NCBI GenBank assembly: GCA_907163345.1
Contig: CAJQUN010000413.1
Location: 124,001 to 188,000, forward strand
Origin: Haberlea rhodopensis
Lineage: Eukaryota; Streptophyta; Magnoliopsida; Lamiales; Gesneriaceae
DNA length: 64,000 bases
Direction: 5' to 3'
The notes beneath the pieces are model-generated. The model searched no databases. It was not told the DNA's origin and saw nothing but the letters and a program-made list of their open reading frames with translations. Shown here piece after piece: positions 1 to 10,549 of the stretch. The translations under genes and the position numbers were made by a program. The stretch's first letter is position 1; each line of letters opens with the position of its first letter.

Positions 1-72
1 ATAATAAACATTATAAATATAACTTTTATTTTTATTGATTTAACTGAATTATTTATATTAGTCATTCCATAA

Positions 73-807
73 CGGTGTGTTTGGTAAGGAGGATAAATGA
101 GTGATTATAAGATTAATCCAGCGTTTGGTTTGTTTGATAACAAACCAGGCAAATCCCAAGCGCACGTGACAAAAAGGGTTTAAAGGTCTGACTATAAACC
201 CACCACACCTTGGATTTAACATACATTATTAAACAGTGTAAATGATTATTACACTTTGCCATAAACAAAATAACACTACATCACCATTTAACACAGCCAT
301 CATGATAAACCCAACCACCGCTTTGAAGTCGCATTCGAAGAGGAAAATGGATGTTGGTGCGGCGGACTACAAGACCCAGACATCTCTTCTCTAGTCTCAG
401 ATAATTCAAGAACGCTTACTCCCCGAAAACTCACAAACGACGAGGAAGAATTGTACTCTATTGTTCGAGTCTTTTGGATCTACAAACCCCATAAAGTGTC
501 GTGACAAGAAAATTTCATGAAATTTCCTTACGGGTTCATATAGTGTTTGAAGGAATGGAGTAATGGAGTTGTGTTGTTCATGGGGTTGCGCGTTGTTTAG
601 AGGGTTGTGAAAGACGTTGATTAGGTTAAACTTGCACGAGGAGTACTTTAACATAACATAATTTATCCTAAAATTTATCTTACCTATAAAATTTATACCA
701 AACTTAATATTAATCTATCATCATTTATTTTATTTTATTTAGTCTCCATTTTTTCACTCTATTTATTAATCATTCAATAATCACATCCTTCGTACCAAGC
801 GAAACCT
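73..807. mobile_element. Harbinger-like non-autonomous TIR element
   Basis: The left end (CGGTGTGTTTGGTA onward) and the reverse complement of the right end (AGGTTTCGCTTGGTA onward) are similar for about 45 bases with gaps. TAA trinucleotides flank both ends (70-72 and 808-810). A short TTTGGT-type TIR with a TAA target duplication is typical of PIF/Harbinger MITEs. The middle (about 300-650) is less AT-rich and holds an 82-codon minus-strand frame (406-654) that I do not recognise; it may be captured sequence. The TIRs are imperfect, so the class assignment is an inference. Confidence 0.5.
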
Positions 808-810
808 TAA

Positions 811-1466
811 GGAAATTTGAATTAAAATTCAATCTCAAAATAATTTGTATTATCAAATTTTCAGTCAAACTTTAGCCAGCTTGGCTAAACTCAAACTCAA
901 ACCTGGAATTTGAATTTAAAAATATAAATATTATTCAACTCGATTTTATTTGTGCACATTTTTCATGTAGATCAAATACTTAAGGCTATGGCCTATGGGA
1001 AACACATACACGAAAACACATATCTGCCATGTACTATACTAAACAATCACCACCTTATTTTCTTACAAGGGAGCCCTAGTGGTAATTCGATGCTGCCCTA
1101 AGGGTAATATCCTAATCCATTAAAATTATGACACATGTTTTATTTAAATTTCGTTTTGAATTCTTTTTATTGTTTTTTCACCAAACCATGGTTAATTTCA
1201 AATTTCAAATTTTTCACCCACATCTTAAATTAATTTCCAACTACCTACTCCCTCTCGTCCTCCATTCCCAGATAGTACCTTCACCAAAATTGGCACCACC
1301 GACACCAAAATTGGCACCAACGACACCATTGTTATTGTTGCAGTAAAGAAGTTTTTTGTTGCAGCCTTTTGCCTTTTGGAGAGGAAGAGCGGTATACTCC
1401 AGCTGAGAATATGGCTGGTGAAAAGATCAGGATATTTTCCAACCTACTTTATTTTATTCCGTACCC
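811..1466. other. Intergenic, no gene seen
   Basis: AT-rich DNA. A 72-codon plus frame (1128-1346) is low-complexity (Phe, then Pro/Thr/Leu-rich) and matches nothing I know. Confidence 0.6.
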
Positions 1467-1604
1467 GTGGAGGGACGCCCCCTAGCACCGTGCTCAGGCG
1501 CGCCTCGTGATCACGCGACCCGTGCTCTGGGCGCGCCCCACGCTGTCGATCGAGCGCCCGACGTGCTTCGGCGCCCCCCGCCACATGGTCGGGCGCGCCC
1601 CCGT
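1467..1604. repeat. GC-rich GGCGCGCC-type tract, left part
   Basis: Very GC-rich segment with repeated words such as GGCGCGCC and GGTCGGGCGC, in sharp contrast to the AT-rich surroundings. The same kind of sequence continues at 10442-10549 and 18739-18790, on the far sides of elements A and B. It was therefore one tract of about 300 bp before the two insertions. It may be part of an older LTR ending at 20146, but that is inference. Confidence 0.7.
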
Positions 1605-3631
1605 TGTGATATCCCCGAAATGATTAATTGCAATTTGGGCATTAATTATGTTTACGTGATTAATTATGGTGATAATTGATTTATGTGTTGGAATTAATTA
1701 TCTTGTTGGAATGCTTAGTCACATGGTAGGCGTGACCCGAGGGTGCATTTCAGGGTGCATGTTGAGAAATTGGGTGTTAGCATGAATTAATTGTATTGGT
1801 TGGCAATTATGTTGGAAAGCATGAATTTATTGGAAATTTGGTGCATTTTTGTAAAATGCTTTTTAAAATACCATGTTGTGGTATTTATACATCATGTTAA
1901 TTAATGGGGGGCAAATTTAATATTAACCCTTATAACCCCACTATACCCCCCCCCCCCCCCCCCCCCCCCCCACTTTATTTCACTTTTAACCATCACTCTT
2001 AAATCCCCAAATTTCATCCCCAACCCTAACCCACTTCCCATTTTCGAGTTTGACAAGGCTAGGAAGGAGAAATCTTCACAAAATCCTTGTTTGTGAGATT
2101 TTTGGTAGGATTTGGAGTCCTCAAGAGGTATGGAACATTTCCTAAAGTTTTAATGGTGTTTGATTTTGAAATGGGTTAGCATTTTGGGATTTTTGTGGAT
2201 TTGTTTTTGGGTATGTATTGTATGTGGTTGGGTTATGATTTTTGAGGTGTTTCATGTGGGTTTTAGTGAGTTATGTTGGTATTTGAGTTGTTGGAATGTT
2301 TGGGTTTGAAGTGTATGTGGTAGAACCTGGAAAATGCTCAAAAATGGTGAAGATTCGCGCACACAGCAAGTGGCGATCGATCGCTACGAATGCAGCGATC
2401 GATCGCCGAAGGCCAGTGGCGAAATATGTTGCAGGCGATCGATCGCCATATATGGCGCGATCGATCACCGTGAGCCAGTGAGGTCTGGCGATTGATCGCT
2501 GCATCGAAGCGATCGATCGGTAAGGCTCGCGATCGATCGCCTCGATGCAGCGATCGATCGCCAGCTGCTTTAAAGTGGGAAATGATGTTTTTTTGTTGAA
2601 TTTTTGGTATTGGGACTATAATTGGCTTCTAATATTGATTTGTATGGTTGTGTAGAACCATCTCAGGTACCAACAACTTCAAGGAGATAAAGTTCTTCAA
2701 CTTCTCCACTTTTGAGACTAAAGTACGTAGTGAGACGTACGGGCATCGGATGGTAAAATGTGTTCTTACGCTTTTGGATATATATATATTGTGGACAAGT
2801 GTGGATTATGAAATGTGTTGATATACATTGAGATATTGGTGATGCATTATGATTGTGGACTCAAGTATTGTGGTTATTTATATGTGGTTGGAAATGCTTG
2901 ATTGTTCCGGTAGTTGTTATATACGAGCGAGGGGAGGGTACTTGCCGCTGTCATATGAAGTGATGGTAATATGATATTTGTCGCTGTCATGTCGAAGCGA
3001 TGTACGTGCCGCTGTCATTGTCAAAGCGAAGGATATCATATGATGCCGCTATATGTCGAAGCGAGGGGTCCTAAAATTCCGCTGTTGTAACAGGACCGAA
3101 ACAGTCACATTTCTAGTGATTAATGTGGAATATTGTGGTTATAACTGGAACGTGGTATCGATCATTATATTGTTAACTAATGATTTTGTGCATGAGTTTA
3201 TGAAACATGAACAACAATGAAAATGTGCTAATGTGGTAAATAATGGAGCATACTTACATACATATCTCATGCAATTACTTATGTTATTGTGCTTGGATTT
3301 GTTGAATAAGTGATGTACATGCTCATGGTGAGTTGTTCCTGTAGGTACACCTTTTGGCTTGGAGGGCTATGGGCCGGGTTGAGGGCAGTGAGCTACGAGG
3401 AGCATTAAGGAATTAGGTTACATGATTTTTGGATAGTCTCTACTTTAGGAGTAGTATAAATCTATAGTATTAACATTCATTGTTGGGAATGTAATTAATT
3501 AGTTTTTGAAATTTTATTTTTGGCCTGTAATCCTATTAGCTCAAGGCTACGACCGGAACCATAAACTGTCTTTAATGCATGTTATCCCTATTTATATTCT
3601 TTTTACACTGTTAAGGTAGTGAGGCCTTACA
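1605..3631 (+). repeat. Element A 5' LTR
   Basis: 2,027 bp starting TGTGATATCC and ending CCTTACA. It holds a 26-base C run (1946-1971), a cluster of GATCGATC palindromes (about 2374-2565), a donor-like module at 2721-2745, repeated GAAGCGA and GCCGCTGTCAT words (about 2930-3090), and an acceptor-like module near 3329-3355. The downstream copy matches along its whole length with scattered substitutions and small indels. Confidence 0.95.
2374..2565. repeat. GATCGATC palindrome cluster (5' LTR of A)
   Basis: Eight copies or near-copies of GCGATCGATCGC spaced about 20-45 bp, in a locally GC-rich patch. One copy has changed to GCGATTGATC and one to GATCGATCAC. The matching block in the 3' LTR is at 9193-9384, where both of these are intact. 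The open frames here on both strands (for example 2271-2504) result from the repeat and are not genes. Confidence 0.9.
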
Positions 3632-3635
3632 TTAG

Positions 3636-3647
3636 TGGTATCAGAGC
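3636..3647 (+). other. Element A primer binding site
   Basis: TGGTATCAGAGC lies four bases after the 5' LTR. This is the usual match to the 3' end of plant initiator methionine tRNA. Confidence 0.92.
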
Positions 3648-3849
3648 AGTGGTTAGAGAACCCGGGAATGAGTGAAGGGTAGCCTTAGCAATAGGTTGGC
3701 TAGGTGCTCTTTTTAAACATGTTTCATGCATGTAGTGCATGTAGAGTATATAAATGTTATACTAACATGTTTTGGTTATTGTTACTCATGTTATCTAACG
3801 GTGTATTATATGAACTGTTTTGGTATTATTGTTAACCCTTGTGTTATAG

Positions 3850-4812
3850 CATGGCAGCAATATCGATATAGGAGACGCAGTGAGTGTTAATGCAAGTGTT
3901 GGGCGTACAAATCCTCTACCACCGCCAGCTTTGGCGAAGAACCGTCTGAACAACAGTTGTTGCCTGGGAAACTGAGCTTGACTCAATTTCTTGCATACCG
4001 ACCCCCAATGTTTGAAGGAACTGAGACAGGGGAACAGGCCGAAGAGTGGTAGAAATGATGGAGCAAATCTTTGTGGCGGCTCCTTGTGAAAAGTCGGCCT
4101 GGATAAGGTTAGCAGAATTCCAACTGTCCAAGAAGACACTAATGTGGTGGAAGACCACGGTGTTAGAACATGAGACTCAAGGTCATGAAATAAACTGGAA
4201 GTTGTTTAGAACTCGATTTCTGACCCGGTATTTTTCGGCTGCTGCACGGGAAGCTAAGGGGGATGAATTTACTAACCTAAAGCAAGGTACTATGCCGGTG
4301 TCAGACTATGCTCTTCATTACTGTTCTTTGCTCAGATATGTACCTCATGTCGCCACAAATACTCAAGCGAAGATGAGGCACTTCATGAAAGGCTTGAGGC
4401 CGGAATTGTATGATATGGTGATTACTTATGGCCCTACTTGTTTTGATGACGCCCTTGCACGGGCCGAGCTGGCAGAATTGGGAGTGGGTGCATATCCGAC
4501 TGTAGCGCCACCTCCAGCACCACCACAGAGATCGACCCCTGAAAACTTGAAACCAAGGGGCGACCATTTTAAGCCAAGGGGGAACTCATCAGCTTCCCGG
4601 TTCAGTGGTAGACGGCCTGATGTGCCTGGAAGGGGAAACCGTGCGAATAATGGCCCGTCAAATAGGGGACAGTCGCAAGCAAGTAATCATGGGAGAGTTA
4701 GATGCTTCCTTTGCGGGGGACCCCCACTCGGTGAAAGAGTGTTCTGCTTGTTTTGAATGTGGTAAGCATGGCCACTTTGCTTGAGAGTGTCCTAATCGGG
4801 GAGGACAACAGA
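3850..4812 (+). pseudogene. gag: Element A gag (broken)
   Basis: Capsid/nucleocapsid precursor. The longest open part is 4046-4756. It contains the retrotransposon gag helix region (WWKTTV followed by FRTRFLTRYF) and then a Pro/Arg/Gly-rich stretch. In a second frame at about 4748-4795 a zinc knuckle can be read (CFECGKHGHFA, stop, EC), with TGA in place of an expected Arg or Trp codon. Upstream, the first ATG at 3850 meets a stop after six codons and another stop lies just before 4046. At least one frameshift separates the gag core from the zinc knuckle. Confidence 0.85.
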
Positions 4813-4817
4813 ACACT

Positions 4818-5348
4818 ATGGGGAGACCTTTAGACAGGGCAGTGCAACAAAAACCACCGTTTGCACCGAGACCATTGGGAGGTCAGTCATTGGGGCCACC
4901 TCAAGGACAAGTGTACGCTCTGACCAGGGAGCAGGCTGCAGCGACTCCAGAGAAAGTGATAGTGGGTACGTGTCATTTATTTATGCACCCTGCTTTTATT
5001 TTGATAGACACAGGTGCGTCACACTCCTTTGTGTCGACGAGTTTTGTGGAGAGGCACCGCATATGCACGTCTCCGTCGCCCACGCCTCTTCTGGTCTCGA
5101 CACCCGCTGGAAAGAGTATGATTGCTGATCGGTTTGTTGTTGACAGCCTCATTTATTTTGAGGGTAAAGAGTTGAAGCCAGATTTGATTGTTCTGGTAAA
5201 GTCAGACTTTGACTGCATTGTGGGCATTGATGTACTGAACAAGTATCAGGCAGTGGTAGATTGCAGGCAGAGAACAGTGCGGTTCAGATCTGATTTGGGG
5301 GTTCAGTGGACTTTTATGGGGATGGTTCCCGCTCAAAAATCCCATTGA
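4818..5348 (+). pseudogene. pro: Element A aspartic protease
   Basis: Retroviral-type aspartic protease domain that would cleave the polyprotein. The active-site motif LIDTGASHSF is present, followed by the second-half signature IVGIDVL. The frame ends at TGA 5346-5348, where other elements of this type continue into RT. The next reading frame begins after a one-base shift and an extra TAG. Confidence 0.85.
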
Positions 5349-5374
5349 TATCGGCTATAAAGATGGCTTAGTTA

Positions 5375-7294
5375 TTGGAACGTGGGCATATGGGTTATCT
5401 TATTTATGCCATTAATGTTGCTGAAAAGAAGGAAGAGTTAAGGGTCGAGGATATACCCGTAGTCGCGGAGTTTGCCGATGTATTCCCGGAGGAGATTCCC
5501 GGATTTCCACCGGCTAGGGAAGTTGAGTTTGGGATTGAAGTACTACCGAGAACACCCGCTATTTCTCGTGCTCCTTACAGGATGGCACCGACAGAGTTAA
5601 GGGAGTTAAAAGAGAAACTACAGGAACTCCTTGGCAGGGGTTACATACGCCTCAGCGTATCGCCTTGGGGTGCGCCTGTATTATTTGTGAAAAGAAAGAT
5701 GGATCGATGCGTCTGTGCATCGATTACAGACAATTGAACAAGGCCACAGTGAAGAATAAATACCCTCTTCCGCGGATCGATGACTTGTTTGATCAGTTGC
5801 AGGGCACGAGGTTGTATAGTAAAATTGATTTGAGGTCGGGGGTACCATCAGATTCGAGTTAGAGAGGAAGATGTGCAGAAGACAGCATTCCAGACCCGTT
5901 ATGGTCATTATGAGTTTTTGGTCATGCCGTTTGGAGTGACAAACGCCTCGGCTGTCTTTATGAGCTTGATGAACCGAGTATTCCAACCATACCTTGATCA
6001 GTTCGTCATAGTATTCATTGGCGACATACTCATCTACTCTCGGAGTGAGGAAGAGCACAATAATCATTTGAGAACAATGCTTCAGATTCTTAGGGACAAT
6101 CAGTTGTACGCCAAGCTCATCAAGTGTGAATTGTGGTTGAGCAGCGTAGTGTTTTTGGGGCATGTGATCTCTAGTAATGAAATATATGTGGATCCCAGGA
6201 AGGTAGAGGCAGTGATGGATTGGTCTGCGCCAACATCTGTGCCCGAAATTCGGAGCTTCCTTAGTTTAGCGGGTTATTACCGACGTTTCGTCGAGGGATT
6301 CTATAAGATCGCTGAGCCGTTGACTCATTTGACTCATAAAGGAGTCCCGTTCTTGTTGTCTGATGCATGTGAGCAGAGCTTCCAAGAGTTGAAGCACCGG
6401 TTGACTACAGCACCTGTACTGGTGATTCCTTCAGAGAACGCGAGGTTTGCTTTGTACACGGATGCATCACTGCAGGTTTTGGGTTGTGTACTGATGCAGG
6501 ATAAGCACGTGGTGGCCTATGCTTCGAGGCAGTTGAAGCCTCATGAGACCAGATACCCAGTTCACGATTTGGAACTGGCGGCTATCATTTTCGCCTTGAA
6601 AATTTGGCGGCATTATCTATATGGTACTTCATTTACCATTTATACGGACCATAAGAGCTTGAAGTTCTTATTCACCCAAACGGAGCTGAATATGAGGCAG
6701 AGGAGATGGATGGACTTGCTCAAGGACTATGACTGTGAGATAGAGTACCATCCGGCGAAGGCGAACCTGACAGCTGACGCCTTGAGTAGGAAGGTGAAGT
6801 ATACCGCGGAGGATGTTATTCAGTTATCAGCCATGATGACTTCCTGTTGTCATCTGGGATATGACTTTGATGTAGATACATCACCGGTACATGTATCGAC
6901 CCTGTTGGCAGAGCCGGACATCTTTGAATCTATCAAGAAAGCTCAGATGTCAGACGGTGAGGTGCAGAGATGGTTGTCATATTTACGTCTGGGTCAGTCA
7001 TCAAAGTTCAGAGTGGCAGAATATGGTTCCTTGAGGCTTGGTAACCGATGGGTAGTGCCGAGGGCACCGGAGTTGCGTCAAGGGATCTTGCATCGTGCTC
7101 ATAGCAGCAGGTTTAGCATACATCCAGGTGGGAGAAAGATGTACAAGGACTTGTGTGACCAGTTTTGGTGGAGGCGGATGAAAAGAGACGTCATCACCTT
7201 TGTCAAGAAGTGCTTGATTTGTCAGCAAGTAAAAGCGGAGAGGCAGAGGCCTGGTAGCGAGTTGAAGAGTTTAGATATACCGGAGTGGAAGTGA
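5375..7294 (+). pseudogene. pol: Element A reverse transcriptase, RNase H and integrase zinc finger
   Basis: RT is spread over three frames: 5375-5737, 5665-5862 and 5873-7294. Recognisable blocks in order are the RT N-terminus (VFPEEIPGFPP), the CIDYRQLNK block, the LPRIDDLFDQL block, and FQTRYGHYEFLVMPFG. The catalytic box reads FIGD instead of F/Y-x-D-D: codon GGC at 6020-6022 replaces the first Asp. RNase H follows (TDAS, ELAA, TDHKSL, ADALSR) and then the integrase HHCC zinc finger (HRAHSS, CLICQQ). The frame stops at TGA 7292-7294, where a Trp is expected in the WKWE block, splitting zinc finger from catalytic core. Frameshifts lie near 5700 and 5845. Confidence 0.9.
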
Positions 7295-7315
7295 GAACAC
7301 ATATCTAAGGACTTC

Positions 7316-8353
7316 GTGACCCACTTGCCAAGGACTGCCTCGGGATGTGATGCGATCTGGGTGATCGTGGATAGATTGACGAAGGTGGCTCACTTCATCC
7401 CTTATTGTATGTCGTATACATACTTAAAGATGGCCCAATTGTATGTACGGGACGTGGTAAGGTTGCATGGGATTCCAGTCTCGATTGTGTCTGACAGAGA
7501 CCCACGGTTCACATCACATTTTTGGGAAGGTCTTCAGTCAGCTCTGGGTACGGAGGTGAAATTGAGTACAACTTATCACCCTCAGACAGATGGTCAGACA
7601 GAGCGTACCATACAGACGCTTGAAGATATGTTGAGGGCATGTGTTTTGGAGTTTGATACTCCGTGGCAAGATTCAGTGCCACTGGTAGAGTTCTCTTATA
7701 ATAACAGCTATCAGGCGAGCATTCAGATGGCTCCATTCGAAGCTCTTTACGGTCGACGTTGTAGGTCACCGTTGTATTGGGAGGACTTGACTAGTAAGAC
7801 AGTCGGAGGACCGGATTTGATTCGGGAAATGGAAGAGAAAATCAAAGTGATCCGTCAGAAAATGAAAGCGGCTCAGGATAGGCAAGCATCCTACGCTAAT
7901 AAACGGCGGCAACCGTTGGAATTCCAAGTGGGAGATAAGGTCTTTTTGAAGATCTCACCTTTCAGAGGTGTGGTTCGTTTTTGTATGCGCGGGAAGTTGT
8001 CTCCGAGGTATGTTGGGTCATATGAGATATTGCAGCGCATCGGTACTTTGGCTTACCGTTTGGTTCTACCGCCGTCATTGTCTGGTATACATGACGTCTT
8101 CCATGTCTCTATGTTGCGGAAGTATGAGCCAGATCCGTCTCATGTTTTACAACCCTCAGAGGTACAATTGGGTTCAGATGTGTCCTACGTGGAACGACCG
8201 GTTAGAATTCTGGATCGAGAGGATCGCAGACTTCGGAGCAAGGTTATACCGATGGTAAAGGTTCAGTGGGATCGTAGGGGTGTCGAGGAGGCCACGTGGG
8301 AGACGGCGCAGCATATGGTGCAGCATTACCCGAAACTATTTTCTGGTATGTGA
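7316..8353 (+). pseudogene. int: Element A integrase core and chromodomain
   Basis: 345-codon open frame. The integrase core has the Asp in the DFVTHLP block, the second Asp in SDRDPRF and the Glu in GQTERTIQ, so the D-D-E triad is present. The GPY-type region follows (LSPRYVGSYEIL). The last 50 residues match a chromovirus chromodomain (PVRILDR, VKVQWDRRG, EEATWE). In this family the chromodomain is thought to guide insertion to chromatin marks. It has lost its upstream fusion partner through the stop at 7292. Confidence 0.9.
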
Positions 8354-8410
8354 TTTATGTTTAGTTTCGTTTTGGGTAAGTGCATGCGATTTCGGGGACG
8401 AAATCTTATA

Positions 8411-8420
8411 AGTAGGGGAG
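8411..8420 (+). other. Element A polypurine tract
   Basis: AGTAGGGGAG lies three bases before the 3' LTR, the expected plus-strand priming site. Confidence 0.75.
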
Positions 8421-8423
8421 TAT

Positions 8424-10436
8424 TGTGATATCCCCGAAATGATTAATTGCAATTTGGGCATTAATTATGTTTACGTGATTAATTATGGTGATAATTGATT
8501 TATGTGTTGGAATTAATTATCTTGTCGGAATGCTTAGTCACATGGTAGGCGTGACCCGATGGTGCATTTCAGGGTGCATGTTGTGCATGTTGGGAAATTG
8601 GGTGTTAGCATGAATTAATTGTATTGGTTGGCAATTATGTTGGAAAGCATGAATTTATTGGGAATTTGGTGCATTTTTGTAAAATGCTTTTAAAATACCA
8701 TGTTGGGGTATTTTATACATCATGTTAATTAATGGGGTGCAAATTTAATATTAACCCTTATAACCCCACTATACACCCCCCCCCCCCCCCCCACTTTATT
8801 TCACTTTTAACCATCATTCTTAAATCCCCAAAATTCATCCCCAACCCTAACCCACTTCCCATTTTCGAGTTTGGCAAGGCTAGGAAGGAGAAATCTTCAC
8901 AAAATCCTTGTTTGTGAGATTTTTGGTAGGATTTGGAGTCCTCAAGAGGTATGGAACCTTTCCTAAAGTTTTAATGGTGTTTGATTTTGAAATGGGTTAG
9001 CATTTTGGGATTTTTGTGGATTTGTTTTTGGGTATGTATTGTATGTGGTTGGGTTATGATTTTTGAGGTGTTTCATGTGGGTTTTAGTGAGTTATGTTGG
9101 TATTTGAGTTGTTGGAATGTTTGGGTTTGAAGTGTATGTGGTAGAACTTGGAAAATGCTCAAAAATGGTGAAGATTCGCGCACACAGCAAGTGGCGATCG
9201 ATCGCTACGAATGCAGCGATCGATCGCCGAAGGCCAGTGGCGAAATATGTTGCAGGCGATCGATCGCCATATATGGCGCGATCGATCGTCGCGAGCCAGT
9301 GTGGTCTGGCGATCGATCGCTGCATCGAAGCGATCGATCGGTAAGGCTCGCGATCGATCGCCTCGATGCAGCGATCGATCGCCAGTTGCTTTAAAGTGGG
9401 AAATGATGTTTTTTGTTGAATTTTTGGTATTGGGACTATAATTGGCTTCTAATATTGATTTGTATGGTTGTGTAGAACCATCACAGGTACCAACAACTTC
9501 AAGGAGATAAAGTTCTTCAACTTCTCCACTTTTGAGACTAAGGTACGTAGTGAGACGTACGGGCATCGGATGGTAAAATGTGTTCTTACGCTTTTGGATA
9601 TATATATTGTGGACAAGTGTGGATTATGAAATGTGTTGATATACATTGAGATAATGGTGATGCATTATGATTGTGGACTCAAGTATTGTGGTTATTTATA
9701 TGTGGTTGGAAATGCTTGATTGTTCCGGTAGTTGTTATATACGAGCGAGGGAGGTACTTGCCGCTGTCATATGAAGCGATGGTAATATGATATTTGCCGT
9801 CGAAGCGATGTACATGCCGTTGTCATTGTCGAAGCGAGGGATATCATATGATGCCGCTATATGTCGAAGCGAGGGGTCCTAAAATTCCGCTGTTGTAACA
9901 GGACCGAAACAGTCACATTTCTAGTGATTAATGTGGAATATTGTGGTTATAACTGGAACGTGGTATCGATCATTATATTGTGAACTAATGATTTTGTGCA
10001 CGAGTTTATGAAACAGGAACAACAATGAAAATGTGCTAATGTGGTAAATCAGGGAGCATACATATATACATATCTCCTGCAATTACTTATGTTATAGTGC
10101 TTGGATTTGTTGAATAAGTGATGTACATGCTCATGGTGTTGTTCCTGTTGGTACACCTTTTGGCTTGGAGGGCTATGGGCCGGGTTGAGGCAGTGAGCTA
10201 CGAGGAGCATTAAGGAATTAGGTTACAGGATTTTTGGATAGTCTCTATTCTAGGAGTAGTATAAATCTATAGTATTAACATTCATTGTTGGGAATGTAAT
10301 TAATTAGTTTTTGGAATTTTATTTTTGGCCTGTAATCCTATTAGCTCAAGGCTAAAACCGGAACCATAAACTGTCTTTAATGCATGTTAGCCCTATTTAT
10401 ATTCTTTTTACACTGTTAAGGTAGTGAGGCCTTACA
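8424..10436 (+). repeat. Element A 3' LTR
   Basis: 2,013 bp, same ends as the 5' copy. The C run is 17 bases here (8776-8792) against 26 in the 5' copy. The GATCGATC cluster is at 9193-9384. Part of the GAAGCGA repeat block (about 9745-9880) is shortened. Confidence 0.95.
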
Positions 10437-10441
10437 CCCGT

Positions 10442-10549
10442 GGTAGGCGCGCCGTTGTCGGGCGCGCCCCTACCCATTGGTCGGGCCGCTCCTGTACCTT
10501 GCTCAGGCACGCCCCCGTTCTTGGTCGCGCGCCACACGTGGTCGGGCGC
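10442..10549. repeat. GC-rich GGCGCGCC-type tract, middle part
   Basis: Continuation of the tract at 1467-1604, lying between elements A and B. Words such as GGTCGGGC and GGCGCGCC recur. Confidence 0.7.

Larger units (their letters stand above)
1605..10436 (+). mobile_element. Element A: full-length Ty3/gypsy chromovirus (Tekay-like), decayed
   Basis: 8,832-bp LTR retrotransposon with two LTRs of about 2.0 kb, an initiator-Met-type primer site, a polypurine tract and the order gag, protease, RT, RNase H, integrase, C-terminal chromodomain. The 5-bp target duplication CCCGT is perfect (1600-1604 and 10437-10441). The chromodomain after integrase and the gypsy domain order place it in the chromoviruses; long LTRs and the domain layout fit Tekay/Del. 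The coding region has several frameshifts and stops and an altered RT catalytic box, so it cannot encode a working polyprotein. It sits inside the GC-rich tract. Confidence 0.95.

Noticed and set aside
406..654. 82-codon minus frame as a gene
   Set aside because: Inside a small TIR element and not recognised; it may be captured sequence but cannot be supported as a gene.
2271..2504. Overlapping open frames on both strands with repeated IDR/DRS words
   Set aside because: They arise because the GATCGATC palindrome has no stop codon in several frames; the same frames recur in both LTR copies and in element D.
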